Assembly: GCA_018857735.1 (NCBI GenBank) | Contig: JABMCL010002541.1 | Span: 99,501 to 163,500, forward strand | From: Alviniconcha marisindica | Taxonomy: Eukaryota > Mollusca > Gastropoda > Provannidae | Reading direction: 5' to 3' | Length of the DNA stretch: 64,000 nucleotides | Shown here: one piece after another, positions 13,401-25,785 of the stretch | How positions within the stretch are numbered: the first letter of the stretch is position 1 | Layout of the letters: every line of letters starts with the position of its first letter | Made by a program: the position numbers and the translations under genes | The notes under the pieces: model-generated | What the model was told of the DNA's origin: nothing | Database searches by the model: none | Seen by the model: only the letters and a program-made list of their open reading frames with translations

Positions 13401-13455
13401 AAGCAACGAGAACCTTCGCACACCACTTGAACATCGCAATAGCAATGGAAGCTAA
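7358..13455 (+). CDS. Gene 1, C-terminal two exons (partial gene model)
   Basis: Two exons join in phase 0 to give 98 residues and a stop. The upstream part lies outside the window or was not recognised. The first exon encodes alternating hydrophobic stretches. The second begins with an amphipathic helix-like segment carrying one tryptophan (INQWKDEIINGF), then a polar Ser/Asn-rich tail. A strand-rich stretch followed by one helix with a Trp resembles the end of a PH- or PTB/FERM-F3-like fold, but this is only an impression of pattern. I do not recognise the protein and assign no function. The intron of 5.8 kb contains a decayed LINE. Confidence 0.7.
7475..7965. repeat. Intron segment with 42-bp tandem duplication
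   Basis: Bases 7847-7888 and 7889-7930 are direct copies of a 42-bp unit beginning TGTATTTTCT and ending AGTAGGT, differing at about one base. Each contains the 'gtaaccaaa' motif of the dispersed AAGGTCA-type repeat. The rest of the segment is AT-rich intron. Confidence 0.75.
7966..9829 (+). mobile_element. Broken non-LTR retrotransposon (CR1/L2-like LINE), 5'-truncated
   Basis: This is the 3' half of a LINE reverse transcriptase ORF, read in pieces through stops and frameshifts. Visible landmarks in order are NYRPISNLPFLSKI (8178-8219), FQSAYRAGHSTET (about 8284), the palm-type AAFDTIDH (8400), a PQGSVLGP block (about 8562), FADD twice (about 8656 and 8767), SRLDYCNCLLMG (about 9164) and FGPHIWNSLPQDLRH near the end (to 9627). 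A GT run follows and the copy ends in an ATT run (9814-9829), as CR1/L2-like elements often do. A 111-bp block is duplicated in frame (see findings). It lies in the same orientation as gene 1, inside its intron. It cannot encode a working enzyme. Confidence 0.88.
9830..10580. other. Intron sequence of gene 1
   Basis: AT-rich to 10200, with poly-G runs at about 9909-9930 and 10261-10275. The base composition then becomes more GC-rich. No exon is recognised. Confidence 0.4.
10586..11165 (-). pseudogene. Possible degraded coding insert (minus strand)
   Basis: This block is clearly richer in G+C than its surroundings. On the minus strand it has three overlapping open stretches in different frames (11163-10960, 11129-10857, 10795-10589) that seem to continue one another, as if one protein had been broken by frameshifts. 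Short readable parts include GFMSKDGGRAAPR and LLPDLLRKPEGKATKSL. I do not recognise the protein. It may be a transposon or retrocopy remnant in the gene 1 intron, or chance open frames. Confidence 0.3.
11170..13275. other. Remainder of gene 1 intron
   Basis: AT-rich with short CA and poly-T runs. The pyrimidine-poor but acceptable acceptor TGTGTTCACAG ends it at 13275. Confidence 0.5.
13276..13455 (+). CDS. Gene 1 terminal coding exon
   Basis: The acceptor CACAG ends at 13275; the exon opens GAC CGT GTG in phase 0 and ends at the TAA at 13453-13455 (59 codons plus stop). It encodes a helix with the central Trp, a stretch rich in Met/Asn/Lys, and the Ser/Asn/Arg-rich C-terminus ending RNSNGS. 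Codon use is clean and the frame matches the preceding exon. Confidence 0.78.
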   Translation, partial: DRVLINQWKDEIINGFNLSSQIMANMNKKASKLYGSEIANSPSNENLRTPLEHRNSNGS

Positions 13456-13718
13456 TCCTGGCACCACCCTCCAGTCCAGTGCTTCTCTGCCCTTCTACTG
13501 TGATCATCGTCATCATCATGCCCACAGAAGTTGAGATGGCTTGTTGTCGTCACCACTGGGGCCCACTGAGGCAGGGAGAGGTGTAGTGACACTGTTTGGT
13601 GCAGGTCCAGGTTTCCACTTGGCCGCAAGCTCACATTGGACTGGGACCTACTGTGCTCGTTTCTTCTCATAGTGGAGAACACCTGATGTGCAGCTTTTGC
13701 ATGGACTTGGAAACACAA

Positions 13719-13724
13719 AATAAA
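13719..13724 (+). terminator. Candidate polyadenylation signal of gene 1
   Basis: AATAAA lies 264 bases after the stop codon. The real 3' end could be further down; only transcript data would decide. Confidence 0.45.
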
Positions 13725-16700
13725 ATGTTGATGGAATAAGAAACACAAACCAGCCAAACCTGATGTTATATGATCATTATTGTAGTTATTATCTTTTATA
13801 CTGGACAAAGCTGTGAGGTTGAGTTAGTCAGTTTTCATACATGGACTGTTTGACAATAGAATAGAGCAGATTAGCCTGATATGGGGAAAATTACTTTCTT
13901 TTATTTTTTGGATCACAATATGAGACTTGTTGAAAACAAAGATGCATTCATTTGTAGCAAAATGTAAGAGTACAAAGGTGAGACAAGATTTTTTTTACCT
14001 TTGTCTAAACAGCTTGACTGTCATGCATAAGTAGAAAAAGAGAAAGAGATTTATAAATGTAACAAACACAACTGATGTGATCATAAACCAACCCGAGTTT
14101 TGCTTTTGCCCTGTTAACATCATGGCATAGTAAAATACAGGTTGTACTGAGCTAGCTTATTTGGGGATGAAAATGCTGGAATGTTGAACAGTTGACTTCA
14201 CATATTGTGAGGAACATATTCAATTCCAAGGTTTTGTGTTGTGGTAACTGCTCTTTGAGTCAATATCCACTAGGTTTTCATAAGAGATGATGTCGAGACA
14301 GCAGAAGACAGACCTCCCGAGCAAATGATCTGCATTACTGTGCCAGGTCAATGAGTGTTGATCTTTTTCTTGGCAGAGTTGTGCTGTTAAACACTCAGTG
14401 ACATAAACAAGATGACAAGCCGCAAGCCTGCGTGCTGTGCTCCTGGGAGTTTGAAGATATTCAAATTTCACTCGTGGATCAAAATGCTGCCATCTACGAA
14501 CAAAACAGAAGAGCTCAGGGGAACTACAACACTCTACGCATGATCAGAGAATTGGAGCAAAATTCATCATTGCTTGCAAAGTGTGGGTTAAGAAGAGCTA
14601 TAAACCAAGTACACATATGACTATGGTACAACATGACCTTTATCACATATTTTTGGACTTTTTGCTACTTTTCACTGTGACATGAGGATGATGATGAGGA
14701 TGATTATTGTTATCTTTGTTGTTTTGATGTTACTTTTTCTTTGACACTGTAACTTAAGATTTGAATAGTGTGTGTAGCTTCTCTTTTTGTTATTTTACTC
14801 ATTGATCCCACATCCCATGCTCCAGTCAGAATCCATGGGAACCTGGAGCTTGATGCATGTTGTCTAAAGTTCTCTGTTCTCTGAATATTCCTTCTCTTTA
14901 CTGCTTCATTTGATGTTCCTGCTTTCATCAAGTGTCTGACCCTCATGTATGATATTCTGATTCACTGTGAGACATTACAACTTACAACTTTAAGTACAAA
15001 TGTGCTGCATCCACCTTTCGTTTTACTTTTAATGGCATGTCTACTGTGTCCATACAACTAAATGTGATAACTTACACTGCAATGTTTTGTGTCTTGCAAG
15101 GTTGGATTTTAGAGTAAGCGTGTGAGGATGCACAAATGTGATTGCTGCAGATCAAGTTGAGTGTGACCTGCAACACTTATTTGGGTTTCCTTTAAGTTTG
15201 TTTTAAGTTCCGTTTGACTTGCCATTGCCTCTAAAGGATTAGTAGTTTTACTTGTGGATTTGAACTTGATGTGTATTAACAATTTAAAAGAATAGACAAA
15301 CCCATTGAAGACTACTTTTTTCTACATAGCCAATCTTTTTAAGCAAATGTATTCAAAAAGATCCTTGTGCTTTTAGTCTGAGCTTTTCACAACAAACTTG
15401 ATTTGTGTTTTAATGAAAATGTTGATTGATTCAGTGTTTTCATACTGTGGGTCCTTTTCTTTGTTTTTCCTTTTATTCATAATATTTTGGGGTTTTAGTA
15501 CAAAGTTTCTGTGCAAGGGAATACAGCTGTTTGCCACAGGCAGTAGCAGTGAACCATATTGCCACTGTCAGATGAATTATCTGCATCGATATTTTCTATC
15601 CTATGCAACTGTAAAATATTTCCTTTCTACTTCTTCAACATAGATTTTGAATTTTGGAGAAGACTGTCGAAGTCCACACCAAAGCCCAGGTGAGTCCTGG
15701 GAGAAGAGGCTCATTCTCAGCACAAAATGTGATGGAACTTTCTAAACTTAAAATTCTTCATTGCTGCTGCTGCCAGCCCCCTTTGAATATGTCAGAATAG
15801 GTGCCTGTGTAAGGGGAAGAGTTAAACATTTGTTCTGCCTGTGAAATGCGTAGCAAGAGGCATTTCCATGGCCCAGACAACTTCCAGTCTGTCCAGCATG
15901 GTTGTGCACCTACTGAAAGGCGGCCTGTTTAGCTGTTGCCAAGTGCATCAACTTTTCATTTCTTTCCAGTTAGAGTACCACGCTGCCCATTCCTTTTGGT
16001 CAAATTTCTGTCATGTGTCTTTTTGTTTGTACCTTATAGCTTGTTCAAACATGAGCTAATTAATGTATGTAAAAAGCTGAGAAGAAACAACAAACCAAAA
16101 ATTCATTTCAGAAAAGATTTTTTTAATAAAACTGGAGAGAGACAAAGTGAAGATATGTGAATCTGTGTATCAGCAGCATGAGACCAAAGCTTCACAGTTT
16201 TCTTCAACTTTATAAATGTGGTGAAATGGCAAACTTCACAGCAATGATATTTATTCATAGCTACTGATTCCATGACAGTGATAGTACCCTTTCATACCAC
16301 TTTCAGTGACCTTGGCCATATTTCATTGTCACAACAGCATCAAACATGAAAGTTGTAGTTTTTGTTATCTGTTCAAGTTTAAACTTGTTTCAGTTGTTAA
16401 GTTCATCAACTAAGTTACACACAGTATATGGCCTTTTTTTATTTAATGGGGTTTCAGGGGGGTAATTGGCATGCTCCCTGATCACAAAAATGCAGTGGCT
16501 GTGTGTGCAGGATCTTTGAACTTTTGCACAATTATAACACCAGAGCCAATTATGCCCAAGAGCTGGCTCATACGAAAGAGAACCTCTATTTATACATGTT
16601 TTTGGTGACTTAAACTTCAGCAAGTTTTACTTGATCAAGCTTAAATTTGTGGTTGGTAAATTCATGGGCAAGGTCATGAGCAAAACTATGTCTGTGAGTT

Positions 16701-19700
16701 TATAATATATCCTGTGAAAAGAACTCTCTCTTGAAACATATCATCCATAACACACATTCATGCATTTACAGTCTAGAACAGCATGAAAGACTTACCATGG
16801 GCACTTGATCTAGCTGAGTGCTCCCAGGGTGGGATGCTGACTATAAACTTGGTGCTTTACTTCTTTGTCACATACCAGTGTACACATAAAGTGTATGCAT
16901 TTCCATATTCAGGCAGAAATGTTTAAAATTTGCTTTTTTCTTGGAGACTGTTTAAGTGGGATCTTTTAGACTTTGCATGATGGCATTGCACTTATGTTTT
17001 CACACTAGTATTGTTGACATTGGTAAATCATGGTAGCATCAGGAAGATTGGGGAGGTGGAGGGTCTTAACAAAACCTCTGGTTCATTTCAAACCATATCT
17101 GATATTACTTAGACAAAGACATGTGCATAAAGGTAAAAGAATGAAATAATTTGCTGTTACTTTGAGTGCAGGGTCAGGATCCATATGCATGAAATACAGA
17201 ATTGGGAGGAGGGTGTATTCAGAGTTTTTGTCTTTTTGATGTGATACATAAAATCTGGTCGAGATGTTTCTGTGTAAAAAATCAGTGTGTGATTTTGTAA
17301 AAGAGTTTGCTTTTGATGGTTGTTATAAATTTACCCGCAGTAGCTTACAACCAACAAAATCCAGTGTAGTTTGTGTATGACAAAATGAAGAGGGGAGGGG
17401 AGTATCTTGGGTGTAGGTCTTCTGTCTGGCCAATGTTTTACATCGGGACAACATCTTGATCATTAGCTTAATCATTTGCAACCAGACTTTGTATACTAAT
17501 GCATTATTATTGACAAAAGTGTCATACAAAAAGAGTAGATTGCTACGTTAAAGGTCAAGGTCACAGAGATGGTGCAACTCAAAACAAACACTTTGTGTTC
17601 CATATTTAACTAACTATTGAATGTTTAGCTACCAAACACTGCATGTCTGTATACTGTCACAAGCCAGAGTAGCCTGTGGACAGTTTTGATCACTTTCTTT
17701 TAGGACAGGGTCATAATTGAAGGTCCAAGTCCTCACAAAATTAATGTTCTGTGTCTTCTGAACTGCTGAAGCATTAGAAACATTGAAATAAATGTCCATT
17801 TATTTTAACATTTCCTTTTCTGAACAAGAAACTTTCTTTTTCAAGGAACCATGAAACAGTTATTCTACATGAAAACTGTTCAAAAACAAACAACTAGAAA
17901 CAGTAGTATCTTTGGGCATTTAATCTGATAATAGGTTGGATTTCTGACTTTGTTAGCATGCCTGAGATGGATGTGGCATGTACCAACACTGGTCATGTCC
18001 ACATATTTAATTTACTGATATATTTTTCAAAATGTGGTTTGTTTACTAAATTGTTTCCCTTTGCGAGATAGCCAACAGTCAGTGCCAATGGCAACCTCAC
18101 AAATCTGGTGTCAGTGGATACAGAGACAGTGTTTGGCCTGTCCAAAAACTGGGTCCTCACAGACTCACATTGTAGCAACCTAAGTGACAAATCCTTTGTA
18201 TGTGAGTCACCTGAGCATTCACTGTTTGTTGCTTGCACTCCACATTTTGAACATCAGTCATATGAGTCAGTGTTTGCACTTCTTGTTGAAGTTTTAACAT
18301 TCTAATGTAATCCTGTAACTTTGTTAGTATATTTAAAGCCTCGCCCCACACATTTTTCCCCTCTCTGAAAAAATGTTGCCAGCTTTTGTAACAAAATGTA
18401 TGTTAAAGCCTCTTTGACAAGCAAATCCTTCTTTTGATAAAATTGCTTATACGAATGTGTTGAATTAAGTTTGTGTGATTTAAGCAGTTAACTGATTTTA
18501 AAGGCAAGTTATATAAGTGTATTTGTGTATACATCTGTTCACAGTAATGCAGGGACAGCCCCATTAAACCTACTCACAACCAAATTTGTTATATTTTTTA
18601 AGTTAAGATTCCATAAACAAAGAACCTGCACTAGGCATCAGGCATCATTTGTGTATTTTTTTACTTTTTATTTCTGTCTGTCGTTTTCTTTGTCTTCAAT
18701 GGTCAGTGTTGCTTCAGTTTCCGTCCTTTGTTACTCTGCGTATACAGTCTGACATTTATCACTGTGAGGAATGTGTATGCTTATTTATTACATGGATTGT
18801 TCACATTGAGTTGTTGTGAAACCTATTTATGTGACACTTTTATCATTGCTATTCATTTGTTGGTGCGTTGATCGCACTGTTGTGTACAGCTGAGTTAGCT
18901 GTGTAGAGTGTAAATGTAGATTAGTGTAATTTCACTTTGGTGCTCAGGTGTTTTTGTATCCTCTTCTCTCACATTGTCTGAACTTCATTCTTGTCCCAAT
19001 CCTCCACCTCTGCTATTATCACCATTGCCTACTTTCTTATTCAGTGCATGTACAGTGTAGTTTCATTTTGATCTCGATCTTCATTTTCTGCCCCAGACTC
19101 TGTGGTGTTTGAAAATGTGAAAACTTGCCAGTATTGGGTCTGTTTTATTCTTCAATTCTAAAACCTCCATGCAGGCAGTTGGTCAGAAGTAACTAGGGGC
19201 ATAAAAACCTCTGCATACGCATTTCACAAGTAATCACAGAAGTATTCTCCACCTTTTATATGCATGTGGCTCCGTGATCTGTGTTCTCTTAAGCTGTGTA
19301 CTATAATTACTGGAAATGTGACATTTCTGCCCAGAAGTCAGTGTAGTGGGCAGATTTGTTGCCCACCTTGATTCAGCAGTTTCTAATAATAATAAAATTA
19401 ACGCACCATGTTAACAGTGGGCAATGTAACATGGGTCAGATGTAAAGAAAATGTGGTGAGAACATTTGCTTAACAAGAAACAATACGAAACTTGGTAAAT
19501 GTATTCAACAGCCACTGCTTTAGTGCATTTCAGCAACATGACCTATACAACACTCAGAATTTTTACTCATGATGTTACCAGTTTCTCCAAACCAGGGAAG
19601 AATAAGACTGATTGCTTAACAAAGTACTTTGCTATGTTTTGGTTTTTACCAACAAAGAATTTTTAATGTAATTGCTTTACAGACAAACAAGAAAATGAAT

Positions 19701-21741
19701 AGACTGCTTCTGTTTCACTTCAAAAACAATTCTGAGCCAGCACAAGTACTAAAAGTAAGTTTTCTATTCATAGACAAAGTAAAATTTAGTTTAAATATGA
19801 AAATATTTGTCTACCAAAGCAGTGAATGAGATGCATCAACTCAATGCAAGTGACAGGTGAATACATGGTTGGAGATTTTTCTTAGTTTTTATTGCCCACA
19901 TATAGCCAAACATGAGTTCAACTTGTGTAACATTTTGATCAGCCATTTTCCAAATGCACAGAAAGCTGTTGCTTTTTAAATGTATTTTGATGTTATTGGT
20001 TCCTTGATCAATGCTAGATGATACCTTTTGTGATAATATGGTTTCAGGTGGTACATGGATTTTTTACAACATTTTCCTGAACTTATCAGAAACAAGCAAA
20101 CATGAAAATAAGCAAAAAAGCAAAGAAACACAAAAAGCAACATATCGTAAGCAAAGTTCTCTCAGATGCAGGCTTCTAGTTTATCATCTTGTTCTCAGCA
20201 AATAACTTACAAGCATTAATGTGTACTGGTGTTTTGTTTGTCATTTAATTACAATTACTTTTCTGTATTGACAGTCAAGCTGCTTTTGTTTTAGTGTTTG
20301 AAAATTGAAAGACAAAGCATCTATTTCCAGGATTAAATACAATGGATCTTTTCAGAGTTTTGAAATTTTGAAAAACATTCTGTGACTCAAGGTAGTTATC
20401 CAGTCTCAGACTTAGATAATAAGCCTCAGTTTACACAGAGACACCAACTTGTGACATTGGCATAAATTATAATTGTGCTCACACAAGTCAGTCATTAAGT
20501 CATGTCAATGTAAATTCTAATGCATGCAATGGCAGAGGTAAAAGTCTGTGGTTTTGAAAGCCTCCAGCCAACCCTCCCTTAGCACATGCACGCACGCACT
20601 CACACACACACACACACACACACACATCTGGTAGGCTACTGTTATTAATGAAGTAGCAGATTAGTTGTGTTCAGTTGAAGCATCCTTTGTATTGCTGTTG
20701 ACAGCTGTTAATGAAGGTAGAAGTTGTTCAGGACCTAGAGCAGGACCTAGGTAATCCAACTTTCACTGGTCAGCAGCATATGCTTCTCACTGGAAACTGT
20801 ACCCAAGATCAAGGCATTGCAAATGCATTCATTCTTATTCAGTGGTTAGTTGGTGACCTCATATTAATGTCAGCTTATCTGTGTGATTTGCTACACATTT
20901 GTGGTGAACAACATTGATGAAACAGAGAGGGAGGGGATTTGGTGGTTATGTCCATTTTGCAATAGATCTATATGCAGTTAAGAAATTGTGATTCAAAAAA
21001 AGAAAGAAAAGAAGAAAGACTAACAGGCTGGATTTCATGTATTCTTCCGTACCAACAACAGGTCATAGAAACATGGCTGATGGATCAGCTGTTATAGGTT
21101 TCCCTATTGCTTGATAAGGCCATGAAAAATGTCTGGCTGTCTTGCATTTGTGTTTGTACTGAGCTTGTTTATCAGACTGTGGTATAGCTGTAGTTATGAG
21201 AAGAGTTTTAAGGTGTCTTGACTGGTGGCATTTGTCCCAGGCAACCCAAGCAGCTTTTGACAAGATGTTAAAAGCCAGTTATGAACTAATTAATTAAAGA
21301 GTTTAAAAAAACTTTAAAGGTATGTTTTCCAGTTTGAGCATATGCTCTTCCTTTTTAAAACAGGCATTTACCAAAATATTCTTTCTCTCAGTGGTTGCCG
21401 TACAAAAATAATATGTAGTCAGTGATCATAGTAGACACTTGAGATCTTGCTACAGGTATTCTTGGCTATGAACCATGTTATATGTGGTACTGCGTATGGT
21501 GACCACAATGGTCAATGTTGACAGTCAATCTTCTGAACTTGACTGTTCAGTTTGAACCAGAAATATAATGTTAGGAGGTATGTTGTCAAACTGCTACAGT
21601 CCACTTACTGTGCTTCATCATTAGTGCAGTGCTCAAATATCAGTTGTTGTTGCAGTAATTATGATGTTGGTCAGATAGGTCGTTTTTGAAGAAGCTATGT
21701 GACTGCAGATACTTTGATACACATAGATGTTGCAAAAAAAA
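13725..21741. other. Long AT-rich stretch without recognised gene
   Basis: No gene is supported. The DNA is CpG-poor, with scattered AAGGTCA-type degenerate repeats (for example 17540-17735) and a CA run at about 20599-20627. One open stretch at 18072-18305 has an acceptor-like site and the correct phase to be an alternative last exon of gene 1 (see findings), but evidence is thin. Confidence 0.4.
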
Positions 21742-21942
21742 TGCAAAAGACATGATGATGATGAAGTGATGCTTAATGTCCTCAGATGTCAGTTGACATA
21801 TTAGGGACAAGTTGTGACCAGTGCCGAAGCACGGTTCAATAATTCTTTACGTCCACGGAAACCAGAAGGCTCGTTAGGACGGACAGCTCAGGATGGCCAC
21901 CTCGACTCTCACACAGCTCCTGAGCTATGTGTGCAAAAGACA
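21742..21942 (-). mobile_element. Short SINE-like insertion with 11-bp target duplication
   Basis: The body is 21753-21931 (179 bp). TGCAAAAGACA flanks it at 21742-21752 and 21932-21942. A GAT-type repeat at the left suggests minus orientation with the tail on the left. Its inner part, read on the minus strand, contains the TTTC-GTGGACGT core shared with the SINE at 2959-3287. A nearly identical copy lies at 60275-60445, differing at about three positions. The family therefore moved fairly recently. Confidence 0.85.
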
Positions 21943-22529
21943 GTCACTTGCTGACATTTTATAGCATGACAGAATTATATCTGCAACATTATTGCATTAT
22001 GATTTACATTCTTCTAAAGATTTTCAGTTTTAGTTAATCCAAATTAGGTCCAAAAATATATAATGCAAATCAGTTAAAACTACACAAACATACATGTTAC
22101 AGTGCATACATTTATAACATTTTTGACATTACCAGCATTTGTAAAGGAGCTACAATTTTTTTCTTCTCCAAATTGCTGATGTAAAACTTTCATTTTTTTA
22201 AATATTTTTTATGGTTAGCATTATTGGTGTCACTAATTATCATGGCACCTTGTGATGTGTACTGTAATTGTTCTTCACATCAAAGCATTTCTGAGTGTGC
22301 GCTTTATAAGCGTGTGAGTGTGTATGTACATGATCCTGAATTTGTACATGTATATACTGGTGAAAGTAGGCTTTACATCAGTTAAGAAGGAGGGAAAAAA
22401 GGGGAGTTGGGGGTGGGGTGGAGGGGTAGATGGAGGTTAAGGTAGCATCTGTGTTGTGACATCTGATACATTGATCTCAAAGGTTATCTGTTGTCTAAAA
22501 TTCTCTCTGTCTTCTTTACTGTATTAGTG

Positions 22530-22607
22530 TTTTGAGACATGCCAATATGAAATCACCCTGATATAAGCGTAATGGTTGACTGGGTGTAAAACACCAAGTT
22601 ACCTACC
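22530..22607 (+). repeat. SINE tail fragment
   Basis: The segment matches the end of the SINE at 30608-31020: CCCTGATATAA, then ATGGTTGACTGGG and AAACACCAAGTTAC. Only the 3' end is present. Confidence 0.65.
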
Positions 22608-22829
22608 CGATTTCAAAGTAAAGAATTTGCTTGATGATGTTTGAATTATTACAAGTCAAAGAATCCACTGGCGTCCAGCATACAGCACAAACATTGACTT
22701 CTTCCCTGAGACTTTACTGTAAGGGCATGACACAGAATTAGACTGCCATCACACCTGCTTCACAGTTGCAGTGAAGATTTTAATCCTCAGTGAATATTTG
22801 TACGTTAATCCTGTAGTTGCTAGAGGATT

Positions 22830-23560
22830 GAACTCTTTACTACCAAACTTGTTTGGTTCATGTACTGACAGAGTTTCATGTGAAAGGTTGGGTTGCTGTC
22901 TCCAAGGTCAAAATGATGGGGTTTGAGTGCCCAGCAGTCCCATACATACTGAATTATTCAGCCTTTTTGTCCCAGACTTGGTATGCTTGTGTGTCATAAT
23001 AGACTATGACACACAAAGTCTCTGTGGTACTGTCAGCAAAGTTTTAGGGTTCCAATCTTATTGGAAATGTTTGTTCATCACAGTTCATATATCTGCTGAA
23101 CAGCATAGTGGCTGCAACATCCTGGCTGCGATATTGGATGGCTAGTGGTTTCACAGAGCTGGGGTCCCAGGCTTGAGGCAGGTTCATAGGTTACTCACCT
23201 TATCAGCAGGGAAGCTGGACCAAATGTTCTGTCTGTCAGACTCCTGCACTGTGTGCATCTGGCTGTGCACATAAAATATCCCAAGGCAGTTGCAAATCGA
23301 AGAGTAGGGACAAATATGTAGCCCAGGTAAACACTCAGACAGCACATACACTGGTCAAACTGGTAGCATGCCTCTTGCAGCTGTATTGCCCAGGTAAGCT
23401 AGGTGACCAATATTTCCCACAGGGGTTGAGTCAGTTTTTAAAATGAAAGTAATATGATAACAGTGAGTCTTTGCAATTAAATTTGGTATGCTGGGTGAAA
23501 AGGTTTGCAACCACATTTGATATGCTAGTTCATCTTTGCTCCATATGGAGTGCCATTTGA
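22830..23560. repeat. Degenerate 'accaaacttg ... AAGGTCA' modules
   Basis: Several diverged copies of a dispersed module carry ACCAAACTTG or a close variant, then TGG-TATG, then an AAGGTCA-like end (around 22850, 22975 and 23480). Similar modules occur near 300-460, 7600-7930 and 17500-17735. The copies are old and I could not fix exact borders. Confidence 0.45.
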
Positions 23561-25725
23561 GAGTGTTTTTTTTTTCGTGTTTTTTCTTCAAGGCCAAGTA
23601 ATCTTCAGATCTTAAAAAGACGATTGTCCAGTATGTTCTGAACTGATTAACTTTTTGGAACCCTACTTAGGTTACTGCATCAAGGTTACCATTAACGTTG
23701 AAGAGCATGTGTTATTTCAAGATCAAGATCATAATCAGGATTTGAATCGGGGGGGGGGGGGGAATCAACTCGCAGAAGTGCTGAAAAGATGTCACATAAA
23801 CACAACAGCAGAATTCTGAGTTACCTATGATAACTCTCATCTAGCATGCAAGTAAATGCAAGGTACATAGACTCCACCAGAGTGTTACTCACATGTCAGG
23901 TGAGAGTTAGTGTAGGCAGCTCAGGTCTTTGATACTGTGTTTGTGTAATGTCTTACAAGCGCTGATCATGTGTTGATTCTGAAAGCGTGCTCTGGGCGTC
24001 ATTCTGTTTCAGATTGTGGAGGATTTTTTTTTTGGTACAGCTCGTATCTTAAACCACTGAAACTTTGGTAACCCGACCAGGCTAAATGTTACGTAAAATG
24101 CTACTTGTTAGGCATGTTTTCTTCAAAAGCTTCCAAGCCAAAGTTTCCCAGAGGGTTAAACCCAATACACAAGTCTGGCATCTTGTGAACTTCTGATTGT
24201 TTTGTGACCGCACTTTGTTTCCCTGGTGCAAAGTTACTAACAAAGAAAATGGGCATGTACTGATGGTATGATGAGGCTTACAACAGGGTTACCTTGCTGC
24301 GCAAGATGAACCGTGTTCAATACTTAACCTGGCACAATAACTGATTCCTGCTTTTAGGTTGTGATTTGTAGCATAATGCTGTAGAATACAGACTCGTTCA
24401 GATGGCAACACTGAATTTTCATTGTCTTAACTTACGATGGTCATCTCATTTTCGTGCTGCTAGAATGTGTGGTTTTTATGACACTGACTTCACACCACCA
24501 TATTCTAACTCTCCTCTGCCTCATGCTTTTGCAGTTGTTGCTGTTGGATGTGTTTATTCTACATTCTGTGTGTGGAAGAGTGTTGGGACTGATTCATACT
24601 TGTGTATATTAAGTATATATTTGTATATATTTATTGTTATAATAATAATTACTGTTATTGTTTTTATGTTCGTGTTCCTTGTGATACTTACGTTCATATT
24701 TGACTGTCTCTCATTGGTTTCTGTACACTAATGACAACAAAATGACCGTATTCTTTACACACGTATTTATTATGATTAGTGCATTTATAGTAATTATGCT
24801 GGACTTCTATAACATCAGTGTTTTAGTTGATACCACAGTACTTTGGAAATCTCTCTCTCTCTTATTTCGGAAGAAGTCTTTTAGTGGACTGCCGTTGCAT
24901 TTTAAAAATTGTTGTGTAGCTTTGTTTTACATTTGTTATGACAAAGAGCTGACTGGGTTCGTTTTTAGTCTTTTGCTGGAGTGTGGCAGATGTGGAAACA
25001 GTGTCATATATGTGTGGATGCATGCACAGGCCAAATCTTCAGAAGTCTAACATCAGTGTCTATGGCATAGACAGACATGCAAGTTGATGACATGGTTCTT
25101 TTGGATTTGATTTTCTCTGTGTGCAAAGCAAAATGGTCAGACTAACTTTTCTTCTTCTTTTTTTTTTTTTTTTTTTTGAGGGAGGAGTGGGTTACTGTAA
25201 TTTTTTGTACATTAAGTTCCCCCATTGAGTCATGTCCATCCTTTCCCTCTTGATGTGTATATAACGGCAGTTTTTAACGACAGGTGTATGTTTTATTTGA
25301 CAGAATCTCACTGTAAGTCATATACTTACTATGGATATTTTGATGTATAATTCATGACGGGTCAGCAAATGTTTCAGATTATTCATACATGTGCAAATGT
25401 TCTAGACCTGTGACTTTGACAAATAAAACACGCTGTACTGTCAGCAGAGAAGCGATGTTATGGGGTTGTTGTTTTTTGTTTTCTCCACATTTTCTTTTTT
25501 CTTGGGGTGGGGGGTGCATTGTTTCTTTTACTTTGTTTGGGGGGTTGTGTGTGTGTGATTTTTGTTGTATAAAGTGTGCTATTGTTTCTAACCATACATA
25601 TAGGTGTTGCCCTGATGTAACCATCAGTGTCAACTGGGCATTAAAAAACAATTATGTATCTGTACATAGAGTTGTCATTTCTTATTTGACAGCCACCAAT
25701 TTTTGAACTGCTCTCTCCCCCCTGG

Positions 25726-25785
<60 letters not shown>

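Noticed and set aside
17540..17560. AAGGTCA pairs as nuclear-receptor response elements
   Set aside because: The motif is part of an old dispersed repeat and occurs throughout, so no specific regulatory reading is justified.
24402..25050. Two overlapping hydrophobic frames of 109 and 116 codons that look like membrane proteins
   Set aside because: Low-complexity AT-rich DNA rich in ATT/TAT codons gives Ile/Phe/Val runs. There is no splice or codon support.
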